A DNA stretch of 21,929 bases from Planctomycetota bacterium. Lineage in GTDB: Bacteria; Planctomycetota; Planctomycetia; Pirellulales; Thermoguttaceae. This document shows positions 1 through 7,661 of this stretch, piece by piece (the first letter of the stretch is position 1; every line of letters starts with the position of its first letter). Location of the stretch: positions 1 to 21,929 of the forward strand of contig DQVB01000733.1 in NCBI GenBank assembly GCA_015661985.1, given 5' to 3'. Below the pieces are notes generated by a model. The model was not told where the DNA came from. It did not search any database and saw nothing but the letters and a program-made list of their open reading frames with translations. Both the position numbers and the translations under genes were made by a program.

Positions 1-2
1 GA

Positions 3-101
3 GCCACCTGGAGCGGCGGAGCAACCTTCGACGAAACAGGCCCGCAAGGCTTCATACTGCCGATGGGCGGTACCGGACGGCTGGTACTGTTGGAGGGCTG
101 A
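3..101 (+). CDS. 3' end of an unidentified gene (C-terminal 32 residues)
   Basis: An open frame enters from the left edge and stops at TGA 99-101. The visible tail includes ATWSGGATFDETGP and then FILPMGGTGRLVLLEG, which has the alternating hydrophobic and glycine pattern of a beta-strand-rich domain end. The other two forward frames give low-complexity Arg/Ser-rich products, so this is the most protein-like reading. The start and most of the gene lie outside the window. No family can be named from so short a tail. The frame choice is an inference from composition and the natural stop. Confidence 0.5.
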   Translation, partial: ATWSGGATFDETGPQGFILPMGGTGRLVLLEG

Positions 102-211
102 AGCAAGTGGTCGGAGAACGTCAGCCCGTCCTTGGACTGATAACGCATGCTTCCACTCTGTCAACTCCATCCGTGCGTAGCGTAGTCATTTGCGGCTGAT
201 GCCGAAACCCC

Positions 212-487
212 CTAGTTGTTCAGCACGAACCGCACATCGCCGCTGGGCAGCCGAGATTGGCCGATGACGGTGAGCCCTGTAGCAGCATAGATTATCAGTT
301 GAGCCAGAACCTGTCGCCTCCCGAACAGAAAGCCCCTTTTCTCCGCCCTTTCCGCACCGAAGATGTTGATCGAAGGCCCCTCTGGGGGAATCCAGGCTAG
401 GCCCCCGTATTTGACTTGCGTAGGGCGGGTATGACCCGCCGTAACGTTTGGGATCCTGGTGGGCTGTGCCCATCCCCGTTTTGCGAC
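212..487 (-). pseudogene. Possible gene remnant, start-less open frame
   Basis: Read on the - strand, a frame of about 91 codons runs from just after a TGA (488-490) to TAG 212-214. Its second half looks protein-like: VKYGGLAWIPPEGPSINIFG, later RRQVLAQLIIYAATGLTVIG, then SRLPSGDVRFVLNN and stop. There is no in-frame ATG, GTG or TTG. The first third contains a hairpin typical of intergenic DNA, so only roughly 212-415 may be old coding sequence. I do not recognise the family. It may be a chance open frame in GC-rich DNA. I call it a remnant because of the residue pattern and the missing start. Confidence 0.27.
424..440. repeat. Short perfect hairpin (REP-like?)
   Basis: GGCGGGT (424-430), a 3-base loop and ACCCGCC (434-440) form a perfect 7-bp stem in gene-poor DNA. 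It is followed by GTAACG, which also occurs next to the larger inverted repeat near 9331. There is no T tract, so it is not an obvious terminator. It may be a short interspersed palindrome; this is a guess from its appearance. Confidence 0.4.
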
Positions 488-577
488 TCATCCCAGGAAG
501 CGCCGCACTTATGCCTGACCGCGGCGTAGTCAGGGCTGGATGTTGCCGGCCAACCGGGCCGACCAAGGCAGGGAAGA

Positions 578-2305
578 TCAGTCTGCTCGGGCCGGTCGGT
601 CGTCTTGCACCGGTCCGTCTGTCTGGGCCGACGGGTCGTTGTCCGGCATCATGGCGGGCAACTCGAGGGTGAAGCGGCTTCCCTGGTTGGGTTCGCTTTC
701 CACCAGGATTTGGCCCCCATGTTCGCCGATGATCTTTTTGCTCACCGGCAATCCCAGGCCTGTGCCGCGACCTCCTTTGGACGAAACGAAAGGGCTGAAG
801 AGCTTGTCGATCTGGTCTTTCGGGATACCCGGGCCGTTGTCGTCCACCATGACGCGCACCCGTCCCTCGCCGGCGCACATCTCGGTGGTCACCTCCACCC
901 GGCCCCGTTCCGGCGACTCAGCCGCAGCATCCAATGCGTTCGTGACCACGTTGAGCACGGCGCGGTGTACCCCTTCGGGGTCGAAAACCAGGGTCGGGAT
1001 CGCTGGGTCAGGGTGCCAGTGGAGTTCCACATCCAGTTCTTCGGCCCGGGCCTGCATCAGTTCGATCACATCGGCGGTCACTTGGTTCAGGTCCGCCGGA
1101 ACCAGCTCTGGCTCGCGTTCCTTGCTGAAGGTGAGCATGTCCATAACCAGAGTGGAGATCTTGTTCTGGTTTTTCTCGACGATCTTCCATCCTTTGGCCA
1201 CAAGCGACTCATCGTGGTCGGCCAAGCCCATTTCGATCAAATAACTTCCGCCACGGATGCCCTGCAAGATGTTTTTGATATGGTGCGACAGGGTAGCGAT
1301 CGTCTGGCCCACGGCTGCCAACCGTTCGGCGTGGACCATGGCTGAATAATAACGAGTATCTTCCACGGCCAGCGCTGCCTGGTGGGCAATGGCGATCATC
1401 AACTTCAGGTGATCCTGGGTGAACTTGTTCGCCCGCACGTTATGGATGATGTCCTGGGGTGTGGTGAAGGTGTCGATATAGATCAACCCGACCACATCGT
1501 AACGTCCCTGCATGGGCACACAGATCGCCTCCCGGATGCCCATCTGCAGGATGCTGGCCGCGGCATCCCAGCGGTCATCCTGGCGCGCGTCACTGGTCAG
1601 CACCCCTTCGTTCCGCTCCATCACGTAGTCGACGATCGTCTGGCTGACGGTGATCTTTTCGTCCGCCCTCGTACTGCGTCGCACGTGGCGGACTTGAGGC
1701 TCCAGCTTCTGGGTCTTCGGGTCGATCAGCATGATGCAGCCCCGATCGGCATCGACCCATTCGAAGATGAGCTCCATGATACGCTGCAGCAGCTGGTCGA
1801 TGTCCAGCGTATGGCTGACCGCCAGGGCCGTGCGGTACATGATCTGGAGATTGCTGCGGGCGCGGGCCAGCCAGGAATTCTGAGGCACTTCCGCCTCGAA
1901 GTCGAAGATCCGGCTCCCCTCTTCGCCGGTGATGGAATGGATGATCCGGGAGCGGTCCCCGGTCTGTTGGGGCGAGGCGATGTCCACCTGCTGGCGGACG
2001 TCGGTCAGTCCCTCCTCGGCGGGGCCCGTGTAGAGCATCAGTGTACGGCCCACTTGGACGCGGTCTCCGCTCCTGAGCCGGTGCAGCCTGATCCGTTGGC
2101 CGTTGACGTAGGTGCCGTTGGAGCTTTCCAGGTCGGCGATGGCGTACCCGCCATCGACGCGACGGATCTCAGCATGGCGCCGCGAAACTTCGGTGTCGTG
2201 CAGCTGCACGCGATTGCTGGAATCCCGCCCCAAACCGATGGTCGGTTCGTTCAGTTCGAACCGGGTGCCCTGGTCGTTGCCTCGGATCACAAACAAGGAA
2301 GGCAC
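578..2305 (-). CDS. FHA-GAF sensor histidine kinase
   Basis: A cytosolic signalling kinase of 575 aa. An N-terminal FHA domain (about 1-100) shows GLGRDSSN, SRRHAEI and SSNGTYVNG, the phosphothreonine-binding signature. A GAF domain (about 155-315) follows. The kinase core has the H box SHHIKN (phosphoacceptor His about 342), N box NVVTNALDAA (about 452-461), G1 DDNGPGIP (about 488-495) and G2 GGRGTGLGLPVS (about 511-522), so it should be active. There is no membrane segment. GTG at 2303-2305 is chosen as start: GGGAG lies 9 nt upstream and the FHA fold begins at once (VPSLFVIRGN). A longer reading from 2557 would run antiphase through the regulator gene and add unstructured sequence. It follows the response regulator by about 60 bp and is probably its cognate kinase. 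The ligand and the FHA partner are unknown. Confidence 0.93.
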   Translation of the reverse strand: MPSLFVIRGNDQGTRFELNEPTIGLGRDSSNRVQLHDTEVSRRHAEIRRVDGGYAIADLESSNGTYVNGQRIRLHRLRSGDRVQVGRTLMLYTGPAEEGLTDVRQQVDIASPQQTGDRSRIIHSITGEEGSRIFDFEAEVPQNSWLARARSNLQIMYRTALAVSHTLDIDQLLQRIMELIFEWVDADRGCIMLIDPKTQKLEPQVRHVRRSTRADEKITVSQTIVDYVMERNEGVLTSDARQDDRWDAAASILQMGIREAICVPMQGRYDVVGLIYIDTFTTPQDIIHNVRANKFTQDHLKLMIAIAHQAALAVEDTRYYSAMVHAERLAAVGQTIATLSHHIKNILQGIRGGSYLIEMGLADHDESLVAKGWKIVEKNQNKISTLVMDMLTFSKEREPELVPADLNQVTADVIELMQARAEELDVELHWHPDPAIPTLVFDPEGVHRAVLNVVTNALDAAAESPERGRVEVTTEMCAGEGRVRVMVDDNGPGIPKDQIDKLFSPFVSSKGGRGTGLGLPVSKKIIGEHGGQILVESEPNQGSRFTLELPAMMPDNDPSAQTDGPVQDDRPARAD

Positions 2306-2366
2306 AGTGAGCGGCTCCCACACCGAATGGCTGGGCCGCGGTGGGGCCAGCCCACACACCCCATCC

Positions 2367-2798
2367 TCAGCCCGCCCGGGCCACGACTGACCGTTGTTCC
2401 AGCATCTGTTCGATTCTACGGACCAGCGGCCCGTAGTGGTAGGGCTTGGCCACGAACTGCCCATGGCCGTGGCCTGCTCCCCTCGGACGGACGGTTCCCA
2501 ATGCGATGAGATGGTGGCCAGAAGCGGATGCCTGCCGCTCGAAGCGGGGGTAGACATCCTCAGGTGGGCACTCTTCGAGCTCCAGATCGAGCACGATCAG
2601 ATCAGGCTGGTACCGCCGGGCCATCTCCAAGCCCTCTTCGGCTCGACGGGCAGCCAGGGTCCGCCAGCCGCGCCGCTCCAAGACTGTCCTGAGCACCTCC
2701 TGGCTGTCCTCCGAACGATCGACGATCAGCACGCTTCGTTGTGGGCGCAACGTAGGATCCTCCTGTGGTGCCCGGCCGGACCTCCCTGTCCGCGCCAC
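2367..2798 (-). CDS. Receiver-only response regulator
   Basis: A 143-aa protein that is essentially one receiver (CheY-like) domain. VLIVDRSED at about 23-31 supplies the acidic pocket, DLIVLDLEL gives phosphoacceptor Asp about 71, ALGT gives the conserved Thr about 102, and FVAKPY gives Lys about 118. There is no DNA-binding or enzymatic output domain, so it likely acts by protein contact or as a phosphorelay shuttle for the kinase encoded about 60 bp downstream. The loop after the phosphoacceptor is odd (GTVRPRGAGHGHG), rich in Gly and His. Start choice: GTG 2796-2798 has AGGGG 4 nt upstream and sits about 20 nt below the predicted transcription start. A TTG at 2814-2816 would leave almost no leader. 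The first 20 residues are a basic, probably disordered tail. Confidence 0.82.
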   Translation of the reverse strand: MARTGRSGRAPQEDPTLRPQRSVLIVDRSEDSQEVLRTVLERRGWRTLAARRAEEGLEMARRYQPDLIVLDLELEECPPEDVYPRFERQASASGHHLIALGTVRPRGAGHGHGQFVAKPYHYGPLVRRIEQMLEQRSVVARAG

Positions 2799-2824
2799 GT
2801 CACCCCTGCCAACCAAGGGGCCGA

Positions 2825-2853
2825 AGCATAGCGGCGGGGGCCGAGCGTGTCAA
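2825..2853 (-). promoter_or_regulatory. Sigma70-like promoter for the regulator-kinase operon
   Basis: On the - strand a perfect TTGACA (2853-2848) is followed by a 17-bp spacer and TATGCT (2830-2825, 4 of 6 to TATAAT). Transcription should begin near 2818, which leaves a leader of about 20 nt before the GTG start of the response regulator. This is direct sequence matching; activity is inferred. Confidence 0.6.
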
Positions 2854-2864
2854 AGCGTTTTTCA

Positions 2865-2894
2865 TTGACCGGGCCTGCGGCGGCCGGAGAGAAT
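2865..2894 (+). promoter_or_regulatory. Weak candidate promoter for the M28 peptidase gene
   Basis: TTGACC (2865-2870), an 18-bp spacer and GAGAAT (2889-2894) are placed about 80 bp before the peptidase start, divergent from the stronger promoter at 2825-2853. The -10 match is only 4 of 6, so this is tentative. Confidence 0.25.
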
Positions 2895-2973
2895 AGAGAG
2901 GTTGTCGGTCGCCGCCGGCAAGTCGGTTGTTTTTTTCCCAGGTTTCCCAGACTCGCATTTACATCCCCAGGCC

Positions 2974-5034
2974 ATGAACCGATCGTCTCGCTTCCTCCCA
3001 CAGTCCCCGTGGTTTGACCATTTCGTCCTGTTCGCCGTGCTCACAGCCCTTCTGTCCGGCCTGTGCTTGGGCTGGTCTCAGGCGGTTGCGGCCGACGAGA
3101 AGGATGCCGTCCAAGCCCGATTGTCCGCCCATGTGGGCTACTTGGCCTCGGACGACCTGGAAGGGCGCGGCGTGGGCACCAAAGGACTCGAGCTGGCTGC
3201 CGACTACATTGCGGGCCAGTTCGCCGAGATCGGGCTCCGGACCGAGGTTTTCGATGGCACGCCGTACCAGCGGTTCCAAATCGCCACCGTGATCAAACCG
3301 GCCGAGGGGAATCAGTTGCGTTTCGTCGGGCCAGCGGAAGAGGGGGACGGCGGCCCGGAGCAGATGGTGTTGAAGCCGGAGACCGATTTCAAGCCCATGG
3401 CCATGAGTGGCTCGGACCAGCTGGATTGGCCCCTGGCCTTCGCTGGCTACGGGATCACCGCGACCGAAGAGAAGTACGACGACTACGAGGGGCTGGACGT
3501 CGAGGGCAGGGCGGTGATCGTGCTGCGCCATGAACCCCAGCAGGACGATCCGGACAGCGTGTTCAACGGGACCGACGATTCCCAGTACGCGGCCCTTCGC
3601 CGAAAGGCGGCCACGGCCTTTCAGCACGGTGCGAAGGCCGTGATCTTTTGTACGGATCAACACGACATCCATCGCTCGGTGCGGCGGCTGCACGGCCGAT
3701 GGCGGAAGGCGCTGGACGCGTTGGTCGAGGCGCGCCGCGATCTGGACGAGGACGAACAGCCGAGCCTGGAGGAGATCGAACAGCAGCGGAAGCGGATCGC
3801 CGAACTCCTGGAGCGAGTGGCCCGGTGGTCGGAACGGCTGGCCGCGGCTTACGATCCCCTATTGTCCTTCGAGGCGGGCGGTCAGCAGATGGAGGCCGAG
3901 GACTTCGTGGTGGTCCATTGTCGCCGCGCGGTCATCGATCGGCTGCTCAAGGCGGCACTGGGTACGGAGTTGGCCGAGCTGGAGGCGGAGATCGACCGGG
4001 GGCCTACGCCCCACAGCGCTCTGTTGGAGGGCTGGCGCGTGGTAGGCCGAATCAAGGTCGAACGGGTCGAGGCGGAGGTGAAGAACGTGGTGGGCGTGCT
4101 GGCAGGCCAAGGCCCGTTGGCCGACCAGACATTGGTCATCGGCGCCCACTACGACCACTTGGGCAAGGGCGGTCCTGGCTCGCGCAGCCCCGGCCAGCAG
4201 GCCGTCCACAATGGGGCCGACGACAACGCCTCGGGCGTGGCCGCCATGCTGGAAGTGGCCCGCGGGCTGGCACAGCGTGGCGACCAGCCCCGCCGGACCG
4301 TCCTCTTCGTGGCCTTCACGGCGGAAGAGCAAGGCTTGGTGGGCAGCAGCCGCTATGTCCGCGAACCGCCTATCCCCATTGAGCAGACCGTGGCCATGCT
4401 CAACCTCGATATGGTCGGGCGGCTGCGAGACAACAAGTTGACCGTCAGTGGTACGGGAACGGCCGAACAGTTCGCCGGCTTGCTGGACAAACTGAACGAA
4501 CAATACGCTTTCCAGTTGGTCAAGAAGCCAAGCGGATTCGGCCCCAGCGACCACACATCTTTTTACGCCAAGAAGGTGCCCGTCATGCATTTCTTCACGG
4601 GCACCCACGAAGACTACCACCGGCCCACCGATGACGTCGAACGCCTGAACATGACCGGACTCGGCCGGATAACCCGCTTTGTGACCGACGTGGCCTGGGC
4701 CATCGCTACCGACCCGGAGAAACCACGCTACGTCTCGGTGCCTCGCGGCCGCCGCGATTCAGGCGGCGATCGGCCCTTCTTCGGCAGCGTGCCGGATTTC
4801 GGTCACCAGGGGGATGGCTATGCCCTCAGCGCTGTGACCCCTGGCGGCCCGGCCGAACGGGCCGGGCTGAGAGCGGGCGACGTGATCGTGCAGTTCGGTG
4901 ACAGCCAGATCGCGAGCCTGGAGGACTTCGCCGGTGCGCTGCGCAAGTACGAGCCAGGTGACCGGGTCGGTGTGGTCGTGCTGCGGGCCGGCCAGCGGCG
5001 CGAGTTCCAAGTGACGCTCGACGAGCCGCGATAG
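2974..5034 (+). CDS. Secreted M28-family zinc aminopeptidase with PDZ domain
   Basis: A 686-aa exported metallopeptidase. The N-terminus has a signal peptide (hydrophobic core FVLFAVLTALLSGLCLG, likely cut after QAVAA). Residues about 120-350 form a PA-like apical domain carrying a charged, probably coiled-coil insert at about 240-300. The M28 core shows the di-zinc ligands: H392 in GAHYDHLG, D416 in GADDNASG, catalytic E451 and ligand E452 in TAEEQG, D479 in NLDM and H549 in DYHRPTDD. A PDZ domain closes the protein (about 602-686, TPGGPAERAGLRAGDVIV). All catalytic residues are present, so activity on peptide N-termini is expected; the substrate is unknown. Start: ATG 2974 begins the signal peptide. 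A non-ATG start near 2902 would bury it. The ribosome binding site is weak. The gene stands alone, divergent from the signalling operon. Confidence 0.93.
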   Translation: MNRSSRFLPQSPWFDHFVLFAVLTALLSGLCLGWSQAVAADEKDAVQARLSAHVGYLASDDLEGRGVGTKGLELAADYIAGQFAEIGLRTEVFDGTPYQRFQIATVIKPAEGNQLRFVGPAEEGDGGPEQMVLKPETDFKPMAMSGSDQLDWPLAFAGYGITATEEKYDDYEGLDVEGRAVIVLRHEPQQDDPDSVFNGTDDSQYAALRRKAATAFQHGAKAVIFCTDQHDIHRSVRRLHGRWRKALDALVEARRDLDEDEQPSLEEIEQQRKRIAELLERVARWSERLAAAYDPLLSFEAGGQQMEAEDFVVVHCRRAVIDRLLKAALGTELAELEAEIDRGPTPHSALLEGWRVVGRIKVERVEAEVKNVVGVLAGQGPLADQTLVIGAHYDHLGKGGPGSRSPGQQAVHNGADDNASGVAAMLEVARGLAQRGDQPRRTVLFVAFTAEEQGLVGSSRYVREPPIPIEQTVAMLNLDMVGRLRDNKLTVSGTGTAEQFAGLLDKLNEQYAFQLVKKPSGFGPSDHTSFYAKKVPVMHFFTGTHEDYHRPTDDVERLNMTGLGRITRFVTDVAWAIATDPEKPRYVSVPRGRRDSGGDRPFFGSVPDFGHQGDGYALSAVTPGGPAERAGLRAGDVIVQFGDSQIASLEDFAGALRKYEPGDRVGVVVLRAGQRREFQVTLDEPR

Positions 5035-5349
5035 CGGCCCACGCTGCGGAAGCCTGTGCTGCCGCGCACCGCCGACGCGGTGACAGTGAGCCCGGAGCGA
5101 CTGCCGGCGCAAAAAAGAAGCCGCGCCCGACTGTCCCGGACGCGGCGTCCCCCTGAGACTCTTCCTCCCGTAAGAGTATCCGTGCTGCTATGTCGTCCAG
5201 CCGGATCGATACTCATCATTGGAATCGGCCAGAACTTTGCGAAAACCCCTAGGAACAGACCGCTGCGGCCGGGTTGTGATGGTTCTGCCGAATGCGACGG
5301 TCGCGGGGGACGTGCCGGTGGTGAGGATCGATCGAGTTGTCTGGGCCTC
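5035..5349. other. Convergent intergenic region with terminator
   Basis: This region separates the ends of the M28 peptidase gene (+) and the cinA-like gene (-). It holds the - strand terminator at 5111-5146 and a small perfect hairpin near 5159-5178 (ACTCTT, 8-nt loop, AAGAGT). No convincing gene is seen on either strand. Confidence 0.6.
5111..5146 (-). terminator. Rho-independent terminator of the larB-nnrD-cinA operon
   Basis: On the - strand GCCGCG (5146-5141) pairs perfectly with CGCGGC (5125-5120). Three further inner pairs follow one mismatch, and the stem is followed by TTCTTTTTT (5119-5111). It lies about 200 bp past the cinA-like stop codon. The + strand has no T tract after the stem, so it does not clearly serve the peptidase gene. 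Confidence 0.75.
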
Positions 5350-6669
5350 TCAGCGCAGGAGGCGTCGCAGTTTGTCCAACAGCTGCGTACTGAGGCGAAG
5401 GCGGCCTTCCGGGTCGGCGCGGCGAAGGGCCGCCTGGAAAATGACCGTCACGCCCCGGGGCGATCGCACCGCCACCTGCAAACGGCCCTGCTGGACTGCC
5501 CCCACAACGACCGACCACCCGCCGCCCGTTCCCGCCGCGGCCCTTTGGGCCAAAAGCTCCAGACGATCCTTCGCCGCGGCGGTGGCCCAACGCTCGGCGG
5601 GCACGCCGAGCAACCGGCGCAGCGCCTCTTCCGTGGCTGCCACGTAGGCCCCAGCCAACACCTGCTCGGCAGCCTCGGCCGAAGCCAACCCGCAGGCCAG
5701 ACTGCCGCGGCTCCCCACTTCGGCCACAGCCAAGGTGTCGCCGCGCGCGGCCAGCCGGTTGATCACCGCTTGCTCCAAGGTCGTGGCTGGATCATCGGCG
5801 TAGATGTAGTCTCCCAAATATTCCATGACGGCCCGCTTGAGTTCCTCCAGCCGATGGCGGTCGGCCGTCGTGTCATGGGGCAAGGAAAAGGTGAAGTCGA
5901 CGCGGCCGTCTGCGAAGGTTGATGACACGATTATGTCGGGGGCGAGGGACACACGCTGATCCAACACCTGGTCGATCCCCGACTGGCCAATGCCCACGAA
6001 ACGCAGCGTGAGCGAAGAGCCCGGCGTGCCGGTACCCAAACGACGACTCAGGTAGGCAACCAGCTGTTCACGCACCATGGCCTGCAATTCGCGCGGCGGG
6101 CCCGGCAGGGCAATGATCATCGCCCGAGGGGCGTCGAATACCAGACCGGCGGCCGTCCCGTTGCGGTTGATCAGGTACGTCCCCCGCACCGGCACCTGGG
6201 TCTGAATGCGCAGGTTCGCCCGCAGGCCATCCGGCCGGACGCCGAACCGCCGAGCCATCCGATCCACGAGCTGCGGGTCTTCTTCCAGCCGAATACCGGT
6301 GAACTCCGCCAACGCCTGGCGGGTGATGTCGTTGTCCGTCGGGCCCAGTCCGCCGGTGACGATCACCAGCCGGGCCTTGGCCGTGGCGAAGTGCAAGGCG
6401 TCCTTCAGCTCTTGCACGTTGTCGTCCACGCTCATCGACCCGACACAGCGAAAACCCAAGGGCTTCAGCGTGCGAGTGAGGAACAAAGTGTGGCTGTCGG
6501 CATAGGCCCCTTGAAGGAGCTCCCGGCCGGTGACAACGATCATGTACGGTATCGGTTCGGTGGCCGACGCATCGCCTCCGGCGGCCCGTGGCGCGGTGAA
6601 CAAACCTGCAAACACAGCAACGATCCCCGTCACCACAACCCAACCACCGAAGACCGACCATCTCGCCAT
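5350..6669 (-). CDS. CinA-like protein with N-terminal export/anchor segment and degenerate C-terminal domain
   Basis: A 439-aa protein of the CinA architecture. Residues about 42-210 form the molybdopterin-binding-like (MoCF/COG1058) domain, with TGRELLQGAYADSHT, VIVTGGLGPTDNDIT (about 102-116) and LPGPPREL (about 189-196). The C-terminal third corresponds to the CinA/PncC domain, which in the family deamidates NMN; the N-terminal domain of some CinA proteins hydrolyses ADP-ribose. Here the family hallmark AESCTGG reads AEVGSRG (about 316-322), so the catalytic Ser is absent and deamidase activity is doubtful. The N-terminus WSVFGGWVVVTGIVAVFAGLF is a membrane or signal segment, unusual for a family normally cytosolic. 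Start: ATG 6667-6669 has GGGGAG 8 nt upstream. The reading open to 6741 lacks such a site. It is the last gene of the operon, 89 bp after nnrD. Confidence 0.85.
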   Translation of the reverse strand: MARWSVFGGWVVVTGIVAVFAGLFTAPRAAGGDASATEPIPYMIVVTGRELLQGAYADSHTLFLTRTLKPLGFRCVGSMSVDDNVQELKDALHFATAKARLVIVTGGLGPTDNDITRQALAEFTGIRLEEDPQLVDRMARRFGVRPDGLRANLRIQTQVPVRGTYLINRNGTAAGLVFDAPRAMIIALPGPPRELQAMVREQLVAYLSRRLGTGTPGSSLTLRFVGIGQSGIDQVLDQRVSLAPDIIVSSTFADGRVDFTFSLPHDTTADRHRLEELKRAVMEYLGDYIYADDPATTLEQAVINRLAARGDTLAVAEVGSRGSLACGLASAEAAEQVLAGAYVAATEEALRRLLGVPAERWATAAAKDRLELLAQRAAAGTGGGWSVVVGAVQQGRLQVAVRSPRGVTVIFQAALRRADPEGRLRLSTQLLDKLRRLLR

Positions 6670-6758
6670 ACCGCCATCTCCCCATAGAACCTCCAACTTC
6701 GCTCTGTCCATCGTTGCCACGCTTTTTTTCTCTTCTTCCACCGTGCCCGGGGCAGCGT

Positions 6759-7661
6759 TCAGCCATCGACGGGCTTGTGTTCATCAAGCGACGATCGGTA
6801 CTGGCGAAAAGCCTCCGGCAGAAACCGCACCAGGTCGCTGGCGATCAACGATTCCTGGCCCAACCGGGCCGCAGCCAAGTCGCCGGCCAGGCCATGGAGA
6901 TAGATTCCCAGACGCGCGGCGTCCAGCGGCGCCAGGCCCTGGGCTGCCAAGGCGGCGATCAGCCCTGTCAGGACGTCTCCGGCCCCCCCGGTGGCCATCC
7001 CGGGGTTGCCCGTGGTATTGCGCGTCCAGCGCCGGCCGTCGGTGACCAACGTCCGGTGGGTTTTCAACACGATGATCACGCCCCAGCGGTCCGCCAGTCG
7101 GATGGCTTCCTCCTCCCAACGCTCCCGTGGCAGGCGGCCGGAGCCGGTCAACCGGCCGAATTCACCGGGGTGTGGCGTCAAGATCCTCGGGCCGGCTGCG
7201 CGGGGGATGAGCTCCGGACGGCTGGCCAACGCGTTCAACCCGTCGGCATCCACGACCATGGGCTGCTCCAACCGCGTATAGAGCGAGCCGACCAGGGCAG
7301 TCAAACCCGGCGATCGACCCATTCCCGGCCCGAAACCGAGCACGGTGGCCTGGGCTGCCAGACGCTCGATGTCCACTCGAGCGGCCAAAGCGATCCGCCC
7401 GTTGCGATCCGACGGCAGGGGCATGGTCATGTAAGAGGGTTCGATCGCAGCCACCGTGTCCAGGCAGACGTCGGGTACGGCCAAACGCACCAAGCCAGCC
7501 CCGCCGCGAAGGGCCGCCATGCCCGCCAAAGCAATGGCGCCGGCCATCCCGCGCGAGCCGCCCACCAACAGCACCAGCCCGAAATGCCCCTTGTGGCTGT
7601 CCGCGGCCCGCGGCTCCGGCACGGGCAACCCGCCGGCCACCACGTCCCCGGCGTCGCTCAT
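6759..7661 (-). CDS. nnrD: ADP-dependent NAD(P)H-hydrate dehydratase
   Basis: A 300-aa cytosolic repair enzyme. It dehydrates (S)-NAD(P)HX back to NAD(P)H using ADP. The ribokinase-like fold shows HKGHFG (about 24-28), GGSRGMAGA (34-42), GFGPGMG (109-115), VVDADGLNAL (136-145), LTPHPGEF (161-168) and the nucleotide-binding signature NPGMATGGAGDVLTG (219-233), all intact. It is the free-standing dehydratase; the NnrE epimerase domain found fused in many bacteria is absent here and not seen elsewhere in the window. ATG 7659-7661 overlaps the larB stop as ATGA and GGAG lies 6 nt upstream, which suggests translational coupling. A longer open frame upstream to 8591 is only an antiphase reading of larB. 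The first 22 residues are a short extra tail. Confidence 0.95.
   Translation of the reverse strand: MSDAGDVVAGGLPVPEPRAADSHKGHFGLVLLVGGSRGMAGAIALAGMAALRGGAGLVRLAVPDVCLDTVAAIEPSYMTMPLPSDRNGRIALAARVDIERLAAQATVLGFGPGMGRSPGLTALVGSLYTRLEQPMVVDADGLNALASRPELIPRAAGPRILTPHPGEFGRLTGSGRLPRERWEEEAIRLADRWGVIIVLKTHRTLVTDGRRWTRNTTGNPGMATGGAGDVLTGLIAALAAQGLAPLDAARLGIYLHGLAGDLAAARLGQESLIASDLVRFLPEAFRQYRSSLDEHKPVDG

Larger units (their letters stand above)
102..577. other. Gene-poor stretch between the left-edge gene and the kinase
   Basis: This stretch lies downstream of both flanking genes, which converge on it. It holds a possible gene remnant on the - strand (212-487) and a short perfect hairpin (424-440). 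I see no tRNA, no clear terminator with a T tract, and no intact gene with a start and ribosome binding site. Longer frames here on either strand are continuous with antisense readings of the kinase gene and look like shadows. Confidence 0.6.

Noticed and set aside
540..2509. Long + strand open frames opposite the kinase gene
   Set aside because: They are antisense readings of a gene with clear FHA, GAF and kinase motifs; no motifs or ribosome binding sites of their own.
2306..2557. 84-residue N-terminal extension of the kinase
   Set aside because: It overlaps the response regulator in another frame and adds low-complexity residues; the GTG at 2305 has a proper ribosome binding site and starts at the FHA fold.
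5159..5178. Hairpin ACTCTT/AAGAGT as a second terminator
   Set aside because: Short 6-bp AT-rich stem with no T tract on either strand.
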